64,000 nt of DNA, taken from positions 1,245,501 through 1,309,500 of the forward strand of contig NZ_CP014167.1 of NCBI RefSeq assembly GCF_001685395.1. Direction: 5' to 3'. Made by a program: the position numbers and the translations under genes. Source of the stretch: Paenibacillus yonginensis. GTDB taxonomy: Bacteria; Bacillota; Bacilli; Paenibacillales; Paenibacillaceae. Position 1 is the first letter of the stretch; every line of letters begins with the position of its first letter. Shown one piece after another: positions 18,555 through 28,508 of the stretch. The notes under the pieces were generated by a model that did no database searches, was not told where the DNA came from, and saw nothing but the letters and a program-made list of their open reading frames with translations.

Positions 18555-19654
18555 AGGATTTGATCGGTGTCATTAATTTGGACGATGAGCTGGACCAGTT
18601 GAATGAACTGACCTATTTTCGCTGCGGCGCGGCCGTGCCTTTTGCCGGACGTTACCGGCTGATCGATTTTGTGTTGTCCAATATGACTAACGCCGGAATT
18701 GTCGATATCGCTTTGTTTGTCCGCCGGAAATACCGCTCGTTGATGGACCATTTGGGGGAAGGGAAATCGTGGGATCTGGACCGCAATCACGGCGGATTGT
18801 TCATTTTGCCTCCTGACTGGAACGACCCGACGGACATTTCATTAGGGGATCTGCAGCATGTCCACAACAATCTGGATTTCTTCTACCGCAGTTCGGGCAG
18901 CTGTATGGTGCATTCCGGAAGCCGCCATATCAGCAAAGTCAATCTGCGCGAGGTCTATAAGCAGCATAAGGAAAGCGGCGCGGATATTACCCTCGTATAC
19001 AAACCGGTTGCAGAGCTCCGTCCGGAGCACGAAGCCTGCCTCAGGATTGAAGCGGATGAGCAGGGCCAAGTGACCGATATTCATCACGAGCTTAATCATC
19101 CGAACGTGTACATGGAATTGTTTATCATGGACAAATATAAATATTTAGAGCTGGTCAAGGACTGTATCGCCCATGGAAAAAGTCAGTTCTTCCGGGATGC
19201 CATCCAGGAGAACCGGGATCGTCTGAAGATCGGAGCCTACAGATACACCGGCTATCATGCCGTGATCAATTCGGTCGAAAGCTATTTCGCCAACAGCATG
19301 GAGCTGCTGCAGCGGGAGCCCTATGAAGACCTGTTCCGGGAGAACCCGATCCGTACCAAAATCAAATATGAGGTTCCGGCCAAATATCTGGAGCAAGCGG
19401 ATGTCAGAGGTTCGCTGGTAGCGAACGGCTGCATGATTGCCGGCCAGGTCGAGAACAGCATCCTCTTTCGCGGGGTTCAGGTCGGCAAGGGAGCCCGCAT
19501 ATCCAATTCCATTCTGATGCAGAAATGCATCATTGAAGAGAACGCGGTGATTGAGAATGTCATTATGGATAAAGATGTCCATTTGTCCCGTGGAGTAACG
19601 CTTGTGGGAGATTCCAGGAAACCGTTTGTCATTGCGAAGAGCAGCCATATTTAA
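18551..19654 (+). CDS. glgD: Glucose-1-phosphate adenylyltransferase regulatory subunit
   Basis: A 367-residue GlgC paralogue. It keeps the fold and the Arg-Leu-Ile-Asp-Phe-Val-Leu-Ser-Asn segment and the C-terminal beta-helix, but the catalytic N-terminal glycine-rich loop is replaced by Ile-Asn-Leu-Asp-Asp-Glu-Leu-Asp. The catalytic Ser-Gly-Asp-His is also changed (Ser-Gly-Ser-Arg-His), so it is not expected to be active alone. In B. subtilis-type systems GlgD raises the activity of GlgC. Translationally coupled to glgC (ATGA overlap); the start of glgP follows 28 bp after the stop. Confidence 0.94.
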   Translation: MKDLIGVINLDDELDQLNELTYFRCGAAVPFAGRYRLIDFVLSNMTNAGIVDIALFVRRKYRSLMDHLGEGKSWDLDRNHGGLFILPPDWNDPTDISLGDLQHVHNNLDFFYRSSGSCMVHSGSRHISKVNLREVYKQHKESGADITLVYKPVAELRPEHEACLRIEADEQGQVTDIHHELNHPNVYMELFIMDKYKYLELVKDCIAHGKSQFFRDAIQENRDRLKIGAYRYTGYHAVINSVESYFANSMELLQREPYEDLFRENPIRTKIKYEVPAKYLEQADVRGSLVANGCMIAGQVENSILFRGVQVGKGARISNSILMQKCIIEENAVIENVIMDKDVHLSRGVTLVGDSRKPFVIAKSSHI

Positions 19655-19682
19655 GGAAGCGCGCAGTCAGGAGGAATTGATC

Positions 19683-22121
19683 TTGTTCAAGGATAAAGAA
19701 AGTTTCAAGCATGCGTTCACGAGGCAGCTGGTGGGCAAGCTGGGCGTACCGCTGGAGGAAGCGACAGAGTCCGACGTTTACAAAATCCTCAGCGGCATGA
19801 TCCGCGAGCACATCGGCAAGGACTGGGCCCGAACTAATACTGTCTATAAAGAACAACAGGAGAAGCAGGTTTATTATTTCTCCATGGAATTTCTGATCGG
19901 GCGGCTGCTGGGCAACAATCTGCTGAATCTAGGCGTATTGAACATGGTGAGGGAAGGCCTTGCGGAGCTAGGCTACCCTTTCGAGGAAGTCGAAGAGCAG
20001 GAAAGCGATGCAGGACTGGGGAACGGCGGACTCGGCAGGCTGGCGGCCTGCTTCCTTGATTCCCTAGCGTCGCTGCAATATGCCGGGCACGGCACAGGCA
20101 TCCGGTACAAATACGGCCTGTTTGAACAGAAGATTCTGGACGGCAACCAGGTGGAGCTGCCGGACTACTGGCTGCAGAAAGGCAATGAGTGGGAGATCCG
20201 CAGGCCGGATAAACAGGTGGAGGTTCGGTTCTGGGGGAATGTCGTCACTCGCGAGGTTCAGGGGCGCCTGATCTTCGAGACCGTTCAATATGAAGCGGTA
20301 AGGGCTGTGCCGTATGATGTGCCGATTATCGGCTTTGGGCATCCTCACATCAATACGCTCCGTCTCTGGAGTGCCGAATCGATGATGGACCCGTTCCGCC
20401 AACCTTCCAGCCAGGAAGGCAGCTACTACCGTTACCTGGATTACAACCGGTCCGTGGAGTCGATCTCCGAGTTTCTGTATCCGGACGATTCCCATTATGA
20501 AGGCAAGCTTCTTCGGCTCAAACAACAGTATTTCTTGTGCTCCGCAGGTGTACAGAGTGTGCTTCGTACGTTTGGAAAGCTGAATCTGCCGCTGACGGAG
20601 CTGCCGGACAAGGTGGCCATTCAAATCAATGATACCCATCCGACGCTGGTAATCCCCGAGATGATGCGGATCTTGATCGATGATAACGGCTTCGGCTGGG
20701 ATGAGGCCTGGGATATTACAAACAAAGTTGTAGGATACACCAACCATACCATTCTAAGCGAGGCGCTCGAGAAATGGCCACAGCAGATGGTCAAGGAGCT
20801 GCTTCCGCGGATTTATATGATTATTGAGGAGATTGACCGCCGGTTCCGAATCCAGTTGAACGAACGTTATCCGGATCAGCCTGACCGCACAGCTCGCATG
20901 GCGATTATGGAAAATAATCAGATCCGGATGGCTCACCTGGCCATTTACGGGGGGCATTCGATCAACGGTGTAGCGGCGCTGCATACGGACATTTTGAAGA
21001 AACGTGAAATGAAGGACTTTTACGAGCTGTATCCGGAACGCTTCAATAATAAAACCAACGGAATTACGCACCGCCGCTGGCTGATGTATGCGAATCCCGG
21101 CTTGGCTGCTTTAGTGTCCGACTGCATTGGCACCAGGTGGATCAAACATCCGCAGGAGCTTAACAGCCTGATTAAATGCTGCGAGGACAGCGGGTTCCAG
21201 AGCGAAATTGCCCGGGTCAAGAAACGGAACAAAGAGAAGCTTGCCGAGTACATTCTGGAAAAGCAGGGGATCGTGGTCAATCCGGACTCCCTGTTCGATA
21301 TTCAGGTCAAACGGCTTCACGCCTACAAACGACAGCTGCTCAATGTGTTCCACATCATCCATTTGTATAATCAGCTGAAGGAGAATCCGCAGATGGATTT
21401 CGTGCCGCGTACTTTTATCTTCGGCGCAAAGGCCGCTCCAAGCTATTACCTGGCCAAACGGATCATCAAACTGATTAACACCGTAGCGTCGAGGATCAAC
21501 AACGATAAGTCAGTGAATGAGGTTCTGAAGGTGATTTTCCTGGAAAATTATTCGGTCTCCCTTGCCGAGAAAATCATTCCGGCCGCCGACGTCAGTGAAC
21601 AAATCTCGACGGCCAGCAAGGAAGCGTCGGGTACCGGCAACATGAAGTTTATGATGAATGGGGCCTTGACGGTCGGCACCCTGGATGGGGCCAATGTAGA
21701 GATGCATGAAATGCTGGGTGACGACAACATGTTTATCTTTGGACTCAGCGCCGAACAGGTGCAGAATTTCTATCAATACGGCGGTTATTCGGCATGGGAT
21801 ATCTACAACAGCGATTCACGGATTCACGAGGTCATGGACCAGCTGATTACGCCAGGCCCCCTGGGTTTCCAGGAGAACGAATTCCGGGATATCTATCAGT
21901 CGATCCTGGACCATAATGATGAATATTTTGTGCTGAAGGATTTCCCGAGTTATATTGAAGCTCATTTGAACGTCGATCTGGCTTACCGCAATCAACCGGA
22001 TTGGCAGAAGAAAGCGATTCTGAATATCGCTCATTCCGGCAAATTCTCCAGCGACTGCACCGTCCGTGAATATGCGTCCGAAATCTGGAGGCTGAACCCG
22101 GTGCGCAGGAACGTTAAATAA
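19683..22121 (+). CDS. glgP: Glycogen/maltodextrin phosphorylase
   Basis: An 812-residue GT35 phosphorylase that releases glucose-1-phosphate from alpha-1,4-glucan ends. The pyridoxal-phosphate segment Gly-Thr-Gly-Asn-Met-Lys-Phe is visible, as are the N-terminal Tyr-Phe-Ser-Met-Glu-Phe and Leu-Gly-Asn-Gly-Gly-Leu-Gly-Arg-Leu motifs. The TTG at 19683 is chosen because AGGAGG lies 8 bp upstream and the resulting N-terminus (Met-Phe-Lys-Asp-Lys-Glu) is typical; upstream in-frame codons overlap glgD. Synthesis genes (glgC, glgD) and a degradation gene are thus in one operon, while synthase and branching enzyme are absent here. Confidence 0.95.
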   Translation: MFKDKESFKHAFTRQLVGKLGVPLEEATESDVYKILSGMIREHIGKDWARTNTVYKEQQEKQVYYFSMEFLIGRLLGNNLLNLGVLNMVREGLAELGYPFEEVEEQESDAGLGNGGLGRLAACFLDSLASLQYAGHGTGIRYKYGLFEQKILDGNQVELPDYWLQKGNEWEIRRPDKQVEVRFWGNVVTREVQGRLIFETVQYEAVRAVPYDVPIIGFGHPHINTLRLWSAESMMDPFRQPSSQEGSYYRYLDYNRSVESISEFLYPDDSHYEGKLLRLKQQYFLCSAGVQSVLRTFGKLNLPLTELPDKVAIQINDTHPTLVIPEMMRILIDDNGFGWDEAWDITNKVVGYTNHTILSEALEKWPQQMVKELLPRIYMIIEEIDRRFRIQLNERYPDQPDRTARMAIMENNQIRMAHLAIYGGHSINGVAALHTDILKKREMKDFYELYPERFNNKTNGITHRRWLMYANPGLAALVSDCIGTRWIKHPQELNSLIKCCEDSGFQSEIARVKKRNKEKLAEYILEKQGIVVNPDSLFDIQVKRLHAYKRQLLNVFHIIHLYNQLKENPQMDFVPRTFIFGAKAAPSYYLAKRIIKLINTVASRINNDKSVNEVLKVIFLENYSVSLAEKIIPAADVSEQISTASKEASGTGNMKFMMNGALTVGTLDGANVEMHEMLGDDNMFIFGLSAEQVQNFYQYGGYSAWDIYNSDSRIHEVMDQLITPGPLGFQENEFRDIYQSILDHNDEYFVLKDFPSYIEAHLNVDLAYRNQPDWQKKAILNIAHSGKFSSDCTVREYASEIWRLNPVRRNVK

Positions 22122-22177
22122 CAGGAACAGAAGGTTAAGCCGTTTCTTGCTGAATGCTCATAGAAGCTTGAAAGAGG

Positions 22178-22220
22178 GAGGCGCCCGGGGCAGCAAAAGG
22201 CTTCAGGGCAGCCTCTTTCT
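22178..22220 (+). terminator. Intrinsic terminator of the glg operon
   Basis: GAGGC-GCCC pairs with GGGC-A-GCCTC around a 19-nt loop and is followed by TTTCT. It lies about 60 bp after glgP and just before the Fur-controlled promoter of the next operon. Confidence 0.65.
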
Positions 22221-22239
22221 GACTATTGCTGAAAAAAGA

Positions 22240-22268
22240 TTGACGATGAGAATGATTATCAATAAAAT
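22240..22268 (+). promoter_or_regulatory. Sigma-A promoter with a Fur box in the spacer
   Basis: TTGACG (22240-22245) and TAAAAT (22263-22268) are separated by exactly 17 bp. The spacer carries TGAGAATGATTATCA (22246-22260 with one flanking base), one mismatch from the 7-1-7 Fur consensus TGATAATNATTATCA. Iron-loaded Fur should block RNA polymerase here, so the FecCD pair is expected to be induced by iron starvation. Confidence 0.85.
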
Positions 22269-22337
22269 GGAAGCTATATGGTTTATATCAGCTTGTCATA
22301 CTTACATACTGACAGCAGGGCAGATAGGAGCAGATGG

Positions 22338-23408
22338 ATGATGGAAGCAACCTCATCAAGTTATGCGGAGACAGTGCCTGAAGGCACACCGCAGGAGAAT
22401 AAACCGAAAGGACGGCCGCTAGCGGCGGTCACCATTCTGATAGGCGGAGCAGCGTTGCTTGTGCTGGCACTGCTGTTCTCGATTTCGGTGGGATCCATCT
22501 CTATCCCGCTCGGGACCGTTTGGCAAGCTTTGTTTCACTTTAATCCGGATAACATGGATCATCAGGTTATTCGTGAGGTCAGGCTTCCCAGAGCTTTGGC
22601 CGGCGTACTGGTCGGAGCTGGATTGTCCGTGTCTGGAGCTGTCATGCAGGGGATGACCCGCAATCCGATTGCCGATCCGGGGCTGCTGGGGCTGAATGCC
22701 GGGGCAGGTTTTGTGCTTGCGGCCGTGTTTGCCTTTTATCCGAATATGTCTTATACGACTTTGATTTTATATTCCTTTCTGGGAGCAGGCATCGGGGCCG
22801 GGCTCGTATTCGGCATCGGCTCCTTGTCTAAAGCGGGACTGACGCCGATGAGGCTGGCGCTGTCGGGAGCTGCCGTCAGTGCGCTGCTGTCCGCTTTGGC
22901 TGAAGGGATCGCTGTTTATTTCAAAATCGGACAGGATCTGGCTTTCTGGTATGCGGGCGGCCTGTCCGGCATTCACTGGACCCAGGTCAACATAATGTTC
23001 CCCTGGGTGGCTGCCGCTTTGATCGGGGCACTGTGTTTATCCCGTTCGATTACGGTATTAAGCCTGGGAGACGAGGTATCCTCCGGCCTCGGACAGCGCA
23101 ACGGCCTGATTCGTCTGGGCGGTACGCTGGTTGTACTGGTGCTGGCCGGCGCAGCGGTTTCCGCAGTAGGGGCCATCGGCTTCCTTGGCCTGCTGATTCC
23201 ACATATTGTCCGTTATCTGGTCGGTGTCGATTACCGGTGGGTGATTCCGTGCTCGGGAATGTTCGGGGCCTTGCTGATTGTTGTTGCAGATATTGGAGCA
23301 AGGATCATTAATCCGCTGCAGGAAGTGCCGGTCGGCGGTCTGATCGCTATCATTGGCGTTCCCTACTTTCTGTACCTTGTACGGAAGGGAGGCCGCGGAA
23401 TCCGATGA
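22338..23408 (+). CDS. FecCD-type siderophore ABC transporter permease (first subunit)
   Basis: A 356-residue permease with about 9-10 membrane segments. The cytoplasmic N-terminus is long and hydrophilic. The conserved Arg-Leu-Pro-Arg-Ala and Gly-Met-Thr-Arg-Asn-Pro-Ile-Ala-Asp-Pro motifs of the BtuC/FecCD family are visible, and Gly-Leu-Leu-Ile-Pro-His-Ile-Val-Arg is the ATPase-coupling region. ATAGGAG lies 7 bp before the ATG at 22338; a further ATG follows at once. It works as a heterodimer with the next gene to bring ferric-siderophore across the membrane. No ATPase or binding protein is adjacent, so these must be supplied from elsewhere (as with B. subtilis YfiZ/YfhA and YusV). Confidence 0.92.
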   Translation: MMEATSSSYAETVPEGTPQENKPKGRPLAAVTILIGGAALLVLALLFSISVGSISIPLGTVWQALFHFNPDNMDHQVIREVRLPRALAGVLVGAGLSVSGAVMQGMTRNPIADPGLLGLNAGAGFVLAAVFAFYPNMSYTTLILYSFLGAGIGAGLVFGIGSLSKAGLTPMRLALSGAAVSALLSALAEGIAVYFKIGQDLAFWYAGGLSGIHWTQVNIMFPWVAAALIGALCLSRSITVLSLGDEVSSGLGQRNGLIRLGGTLVVLVLAGAAVSAVGAIGFLGLLIPHIVRYLVGVDYRWVIPCSGMFGALLIVVADIGARIINPLQEVPVGGLIAIIGVPYFLYLVRKGGRGIR

Positions 23409-24436
23409 ACATGCCTCCTTACGGGCATCTGGCCCAAAGATCCAAAAAAGCAATCTGGATTGGACTGATCCTGATTGCAGCGATCATCGCCGTGTTTCTG
23501 CTCAGCATGAACCTGGGTGCAGTTCGAATGACGCCCCAGGAGGTCATCCAAACCTTGTTTGGGGGCGGTGATGCCCGGCAGCAGCTTGTCCTGTTTAAGC
23601 TTCGACTGCCGCGGATCGTGATCGCGCTGCTGATCGGGGCAGGGCTTGCCGCCTCCGGGGCCGTTATGCAGGGCTTGACCCGCAATCCGCTGGCCGAGCC
23701 AGGCATCCTGGGAATCAACGCCGGGTCCGGACTCGCCATCATGCTGTATGCTGCCTATTTCCCGGTGGCAACGTTGGGCACGGCGTTTATGATGCCGCTT
23801 TGCGCGCTCGCCGGAGCTGGCCTAACCGCTGTGCTGATCTACAGTTTGGCCTTCAAAAAGTCCGAAGGGCTGTCTCCGACCAGTCTGGTTCTAAACGGTA
23901 TCGGCATTGCCGCCGGCATCAGCGCGGCGATGATCGTGATTGCCGTCCGGCTCACTCCCGAGAAATATCAATCGGTTTATATCTGGCTGGCCGGCAGCAT
24001 CAGCGGGACTACCTGGAATTACGTGCTCGCTTTGCTGCCCTGGATCCTTGTTCTCGTTCCATACATTCTCTACAAAGCCCGCGTGCTGAATGTGCTTGTG
24101 CTGGGGGATAAGACGGCTTTGGGGCTGGGAGCCAATCTGGATAAGGATCGTTTTGGCCTCTTAGCCGCGGCTGTCGGCCTTGCAGCAGCAAGCGTCGCGT
24201 CGGGCGGCGCCATCAGCTTTGTTGGTCTGATCGGTCCGCATTTGGCCAGACGGCTTGTCGGTCCGAACCACAAACAGCTGCTGCCGATATCAGCGCTGCT
24301 GGGCGCTTTGCTTGTGCTGGTCGGTGACACGATCGGCCGCTCGGTGATGCATACCGGTGAAGTTCCGACCGGCATTGTGGTCGCCATCATCGGCGCTCCG
24401 TATTTTCTTTATTTGCTGGCCAAAGCCAAAGCTTGA
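23405..24436 (+). CDS. FecCD-type siderophore ABC transporter permease (second subunit)
   Basis: A 343-residue FecCD permease with about nine membrane segments, the Leu-Arg-Leu-Pro-Arg motif, Gly-Leu-Thr-Arg-Asn-Pro-Leu-Ala-Glu-Pro, and Gly-Leu-Ile-Gly-Pro-His-Leu-Ala-Arg near the ATPase-contact loop. The start overlaps the first permease stop by 4 bp, so expression of both is coupled under the Fur promoter at 22240. Together they form the membrane channel of an iron(III)-siderophore importer; the specific siderophore is unknown. Confidence 0.93.
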   Translation: MNMPPYGHLAQRSKKAIWIGLILIAAIIAVFLLSMNLGAVRMTPQEVIQTLFGGGDARQQLVLFKLRLPRIVIALLIGAGLAASGAVMQGLTRNPLAEPGILGINAGSGLAIMLYAAYFPVATLGTAFMMPLCALAGAGLTAVLIYSLAFKKSEGLSPTSLVLNGIGIAAGISAAMIVIAVRLTPEKYQSVYIWLAGSISGTTWNYVLALLPWILVLVPYILYKARVLNVLVLGDKTALGLGANLDKDRFGLLAAAVGLAAASVASGGAISFVGLIGPHLARRLVGPNHKQLLPISALLGALLVLVGDTIGRSVMHTGEVPTGIVVAIIGAPYFLYLLAKAKA

Positions 24437-24605
24437 CGAGAGAGCAGCAAGGCTTGTCCGCTATTCAAGCCGCCGTTCCGCTTAAGGAATTGGACGGCTT
24501 TACTTTATTTATTCAAGAAATATAGGCTTCAGGAAGAGGTATCGCTGTCCTTTAAGCAGTTCTGCCTGCGAGTAAATTTAACGCCCGTTCCTATTCATTT
24601 TGCAC

Positions 24606-24629
24606 GAAGTGGATATAGAAGTGGATATA
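24606..24629 (+). repeat. Tandem 12-bp direct repeat GAAGTGGATATA x2
   Basis: Two exact adjacent copies of GAAGTGGATATA lie 47 bp before the antiporter start. The second copy ends in a TATAAT hexamer (24626-24631). A TTGCAC at 24600 is 20 bp away, too far for a normal promoter, so the functional -35 is unclear. It may be a duplication that alters promoter spacing. Confidence 0.6.
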
Positions 24630-24675
24630 ATGGAAGAGAGACTTATAAGAGAAAAAGGAGGAGCCTGTCCGTCCC

Positions 24676-26707
24676 ATGGAAATATTTTTTAGCGTTCTGA
24701 TCTTGCTGGGGCTGATCGGCTTATCGAATCTGTTAAACCGGTTTGCGCCATTTGTGCCGGTGCCTTTGTTTCAGATTGCGCTCGGCGCGCTGATCAGCAT
24801 TATCCCGCCTCATCTTCATCTTCCGCTTAATCCGGAATTGTTTTTTGTGCTGTTTATCGCCCCGCTGCTTTATAATGACGGCAAAAAAAACGCCGCGCGA
24901 CGAGCTGTGGAGCCTGCGTGCGCCTATACTGCTCATGGCTTTGGGCCTCGTCTTCGCGACCGTGCTGGTGGCGGGTTATTTCATCCATTTCCGCATTCCG
25001 TCCATTCCGCTGGCGGCGGCCTTTGCGCTGGCGGCGATCCTGTCGCCAACCGATGCAGTGGCGGTCAGCTCGATTGCGAGCAGAATCAAGCTGCCTAGAA
25101 GAATCATGCGCCTGCTGGAGGGCGAATCGCTGATGAACGACGCCTCCGGTCTAGTCGCCTTTAAGTTTGCAGTAGCGGCCGCAGTGACCGGCTTGTTTTC
25201 GCTGGCTGATGCTACGCTGAGCTTCTTCCTGATCGCGCTCGGCGGTCTGCTTGTAGGCGCAGTGCTGGCCCTGCTGATCTTCCGTCTTCAGGGCTGGATC
25301 CGCAGCCTGGGCATGGAGGATGTCACGCTGCTGATGCTGGTGCAGATCCTCACCCCGTTCCTGATTTACCTGATCGCCGAAGAGATCGGGGTTTCCGGGA
25401 TTCTTGCCGTTGTGGCGGCAGGTCTGGTTCATTCGATAGATACGGACCGGATCAGCTCGCCCCATTACCGGCTCCGCATTACATCGGACAGTACGTGGTC
25501 GGTTATTTTATTTCTGCTGAACGGCCTTGTATTTGTCATTCTCGGGCTGCAGCTGCCCGATGTGGGCAGGGTTATTTTCAAGGATCCGTCCTTTAGCAAT
25601 GGGCAGGTTCTCGGTTATATCGTTGAAATCTCTCTGCTGCTGCTTGTCCTGCGTTTTGTGTGGGTATACCTGTTCTGGCGGGTGGGCAACGGCGATAACC
25701 AGGAGCATAACGAGCTGGATAAAAACCGCTTAAAGACTTCGTTGTTAACCTCTCTGTCAGGAGTCCGGGGGACGGTTACTTTGGCCGGTGCCTTTTCCAT
25801 TCCTTTTATGCTGGGCAACGGGAGTTCGTTCCCGGAACGAAACCTGATTATCTTCATTGCGGCCGGTGTGATTCTGTTCTCGCTGCTGACAGCCAGCATC
25901 GTGCTGCCGCTGCTCGCCCGCGATCCGAATGTGGAGGAGGATCAGGAGGAGAAGCAGCAGGAGCTGACGGCCCGGGTTGCACTGCTGCAGAAAGCCATTG
26001 CCGTGACCAAAGAAGAAATGACCACGGACAACCAAAGGGCAGCTATGGAGCTCATTTCCTATTACAATCAGGAAATTCGTGAAATGCAGACCCTGGTTGC
26101 GGATGATATTGATCAATTCCGGGAGACGGAATGCGAGATCCGGCTGCTTGGGGTAAGGGCTGAAAGAGCCGAAATTGAATCGCTGCTTGAGCGAGGAGAG
26201 ATTGAGGAGCAGGTGGCTTCGAAATTTTTTGATATGATTGATGAAATGGAGTATATGCTGACGACCCGCAGGAAGTTCGGCATGAGATTTTCTTTCTTCC
26301 GGCTCCTCTTCCGCCGGCTGTTCAACAAGCTGTTCCGTTCTTCAGCTGTAACGCGGGAGAAAGCGAAGCTGGGAGAATATAAAGAGGCCAAACTCAAAAC
26401 CTGCCAGGCGGCGATCCAAGCCATTTCCAATAATCTGTGCGTTGAGAACCGGACGATCTCCACAGGGGTCATTTCCCGCTATAAGGAACTGATATACCGG
26501 CTCAGTTCTTCCAGGGAGGCTGGTGAATCGCCGGAATTGAAAGCCTATAAGAAAGAGCTGCGAATGAAGGCTGTGCAAGCGGAACGGGATGAGGTGCAGA
26601 ACATGTATGAGAAGGGCAGCATCTCCCGTTCCGTAGCCAACAAGCTCCGCCAGTTCGTGAATATGGTGGAGGCGTCTTTGCTCGATGAAGAGCCGGAGCA
26701 CGGGTAA
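24676..26707 (+). pseudogene. CPA1-type Na+/H+ antiporter, frameshifted at an A8 tract
   Basis: The reading frame from ATG 24676 (site AAAGGAGGAG) codes for the first antiporter helices up to Leu-Tyr-Asn-Asp-Gly-Lys-Lys. It then leaves the family sequence at a run of eight A (24883-24890). The correct continuation (Thr-Pro-Arg-Asp-Glu-Leu-Trp...) lies in the other frame and stays open to 26707. With seven A the two parts join into one protein of about 676 residues: about 12 membrane segments including Pro-Thr-Asp-Ala-Val-Ala and Asn-Asp-Ala-Ser-Gly motifs typical of NhaP/YjcE exchangers, then a long cytoplasmic helical tail. It may be a mutation, a homopolymer sequencing error, or a slippage-controlled gene. 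Confidence 0.85.
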
Positions 26708-26733
26708 GCGGCACGGGTGATCCTAATAAGAAC

Positions 26734-26772
26734 AACAACCGCAGGGCATGACCCTGCGGTTGTTTCTTTTAA
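26734..26772 (+). terminator. Bidirectional terminator between the antiporter and the MFS exporter
   Basis: AACAACCGCAGGG pairs with CCCTGCGGTTGTT around a 5-nt loop and is followed by TCTTTT on the plus strand. The minus strand also has a T-rich tail, so it can serve both convergent genes. Confidence 0.88.
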
Positions 26773-26811
26773 TATACTTGTCCGTGCATTTATTCCCGCG
26801 TATGGATGTTT

Positions 26812-28266
26812 TTACTGCCCGACCTGCTTCTGCTGCTCCAGCACCTTCTTGTGCGAAGGCAAAAGCAGGGACGACAGGACAATGGCAAGACCGATAAAGA
26901 AGATCAAAATAAAAACAAGATGCATGCCATGGGCCAAAGCGATGCTGCTGACCTTATCGTTCACAGTGGAAGTTCCTTCCGCTGCCGGTCGTTCGCTCCC
27001 CAGGACGGCGCTGTTAAAAATCGAGCCGAACACCGCAATCCCGACCGTTTGACCAATCGACCGCATCAGGGTATTGGAAGCGGTAGCCGCTCCCCGCATC
27101 TGCCAGCCGACGGCAGATTGGATCAGCACGGTAGTCGGTGTAGTGGCATATCCCATGCCAAAACCCATCACGATCATGATGCCAACAAAATACCAATACG
27201 GCGAACCGAGCTCCAGAGCCAGCAGCCAGGTGCCTCCAAGAGCAATCAGTACGGAGCCGGCAACGGCGGTCAGCTTGGATCCGATCTTGTACATATATCT
27301 TCCGGCAAACGTAGCCGCCAGAGGCCAGGCGATCGACATCGGCATCAAGGTCAGGCCGGAGCTGGTTGCGCTATGTCCGAGAATGCTTTGAATCCACATC
27401 GGCAGGTATACGTTCACCCCGATAATCACCGCGCTGGACAGGAAGCTGACGAGATTCGAAACCGAAATCACCGGAATCCGGAATAGCGATGGAGGAAGCA
27501 TCGGTTCTTTGACCTTGGATTCGATCAAGCCGAACAACACCAGGAAGACCAGCGCAACCGCAAATAGGGCATAAATTGGAGCGGAGTTCCAGGCATATTT
27601 CTGTCCTTCACCGGCATTCAGCAGCGCATACAAAAGTGATGAAATGCCGATGGTAAACGTAAGAGCTCCCCAATAGTCGATATTTCGGCTTTCTTTCTTC
27701 TCCAATGACTCATGGAAATAGACGATGATGAGGAAGAGGGAGACCAGACCGATGGGCAGGTTGATATAAAAGATCCAGCGCCAGCTGACCTGGTCCACAA
27801 AAAATCCGCCGACCAGCGGACCCAGCAAACCGGCGATTCCCCAGACCGAGCTGAATACGCCCTGCATCTTGGCACGTTGTTCGCCGGGAAAAAGATCTCC
27901 GATGATCGTGAATGTCAAAGGCATCACCGCACCGGCTCCAACGCCCTGCAGGGCACGGAACCAGATCAATTGACTCATCGTTTGCGCAGCGCCGGATAAC
28001 ATTGAACCGGCCACAAATAGAACAACGCCGATGATAAAAATGCTTTTTCGGCCAAATAAATCAGCCAGTTTGCCGTAAATCGGAGTGGTGACTGAAGTGG
28101 TTAAAGTATAGATGGCAAATACCCAGCTGATTAAAGATAATCCGCTGAGCTCGTTCACGATTTCCGGCGTTGCCGTACTGACGACCGTGACGTCGATAGC
28201 AACCAGCAGGATGGCAACCAGCATAGCGAGGGTTACCATTTTACGATTGGTCGTTTTCTTGGACAT
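26812..28266 (-). CDS. DHA2-family MFS drug exporter (EmrB/QacA type)
   Basis: A 484-residue transporter with about 14 predicted membrane segments. It starts in the DHA2 style: [14 protein letters not shown] (motif D1). The A-motif [10 protein letters not shown] follows, then motif C residues ([10 protein letters not shown]). Such proteins export lipophilic cations and antibiotics using the proton gradient; the substrate here is not evident. A clear TAAGGAG site lies 8 bp before the ATG. No regulator gene of the TetR or MarR type is next to it. Confidence 0.93.
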   Translation of the reverse strand: MSKKTTNRKMVTLAMLVAILLVAIDVTVVSTATPEIVNELSGLSLISWVFAIYTLTTSVTTPIYGKLADLFGRKSIFIIGVVLFVAGSMLSGAAQTMSQLIWFRALQGVGAGAVMPLTFTIIGDLFPGEQRAKMQGVFSSVWGIAGLLGPLVGGFFVDQVSWRWIFYINLPIGLVSLFLIIVYFHESLEKKESRNIDYWGALTFTIGISSLLYALLNAGEGQKYAWNSAPIYALFAVALVFLVLFGLIESKVKEPMLPPSLFRIPVISVSNLVSFLSSAVIIGVNVYLPMWIQSILGHSATSSGLTLMPMSIAWPLAATFAGRYMYKIGSKLTAVAGSVLIALGGTWLLALELGSPYWYFVGIMIVMGFGMGYATTPTTVLIQSAVGWQMRGAATASNTLMRSIGQTVGIAVFGSIFNSAVLGSERPAAEGTSTVNDKVSSIALAHGMHLVFILIFFIGLAIVLSSLLLPSHKKVLEQQKQVGQ

Positions 28267-28508
28267 GTTCTGCTCTCCTTAGTGCGATTCTGCAGTTCTT
28301 GTTTTCTCCGTATCCGTACGTTACTATTAAGCGGAGAATCATCCCACTTATGATAAGCGGGGAGTTTTTCGATTGTCAATGCTATCCATTTAAGCAGGCA
28401 GGATAGAGAACGATTCTTGGGAAGGAATCAAACCTTGCAGGAGAAGAAAAAAGCAACCCGTCCCGTGCGGCGGGATGCCGCCGAGAACAAGGTGAAATCT
28501 GTCTCGAT

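Noticed and set aside
22147-22341. 64-residue open frame before the FecCD genes
   Set aside because: It spans the glg terminator, the Fur-controlled promoter and the ribosome site, and lacks protein-like composition; the region is regulatory.
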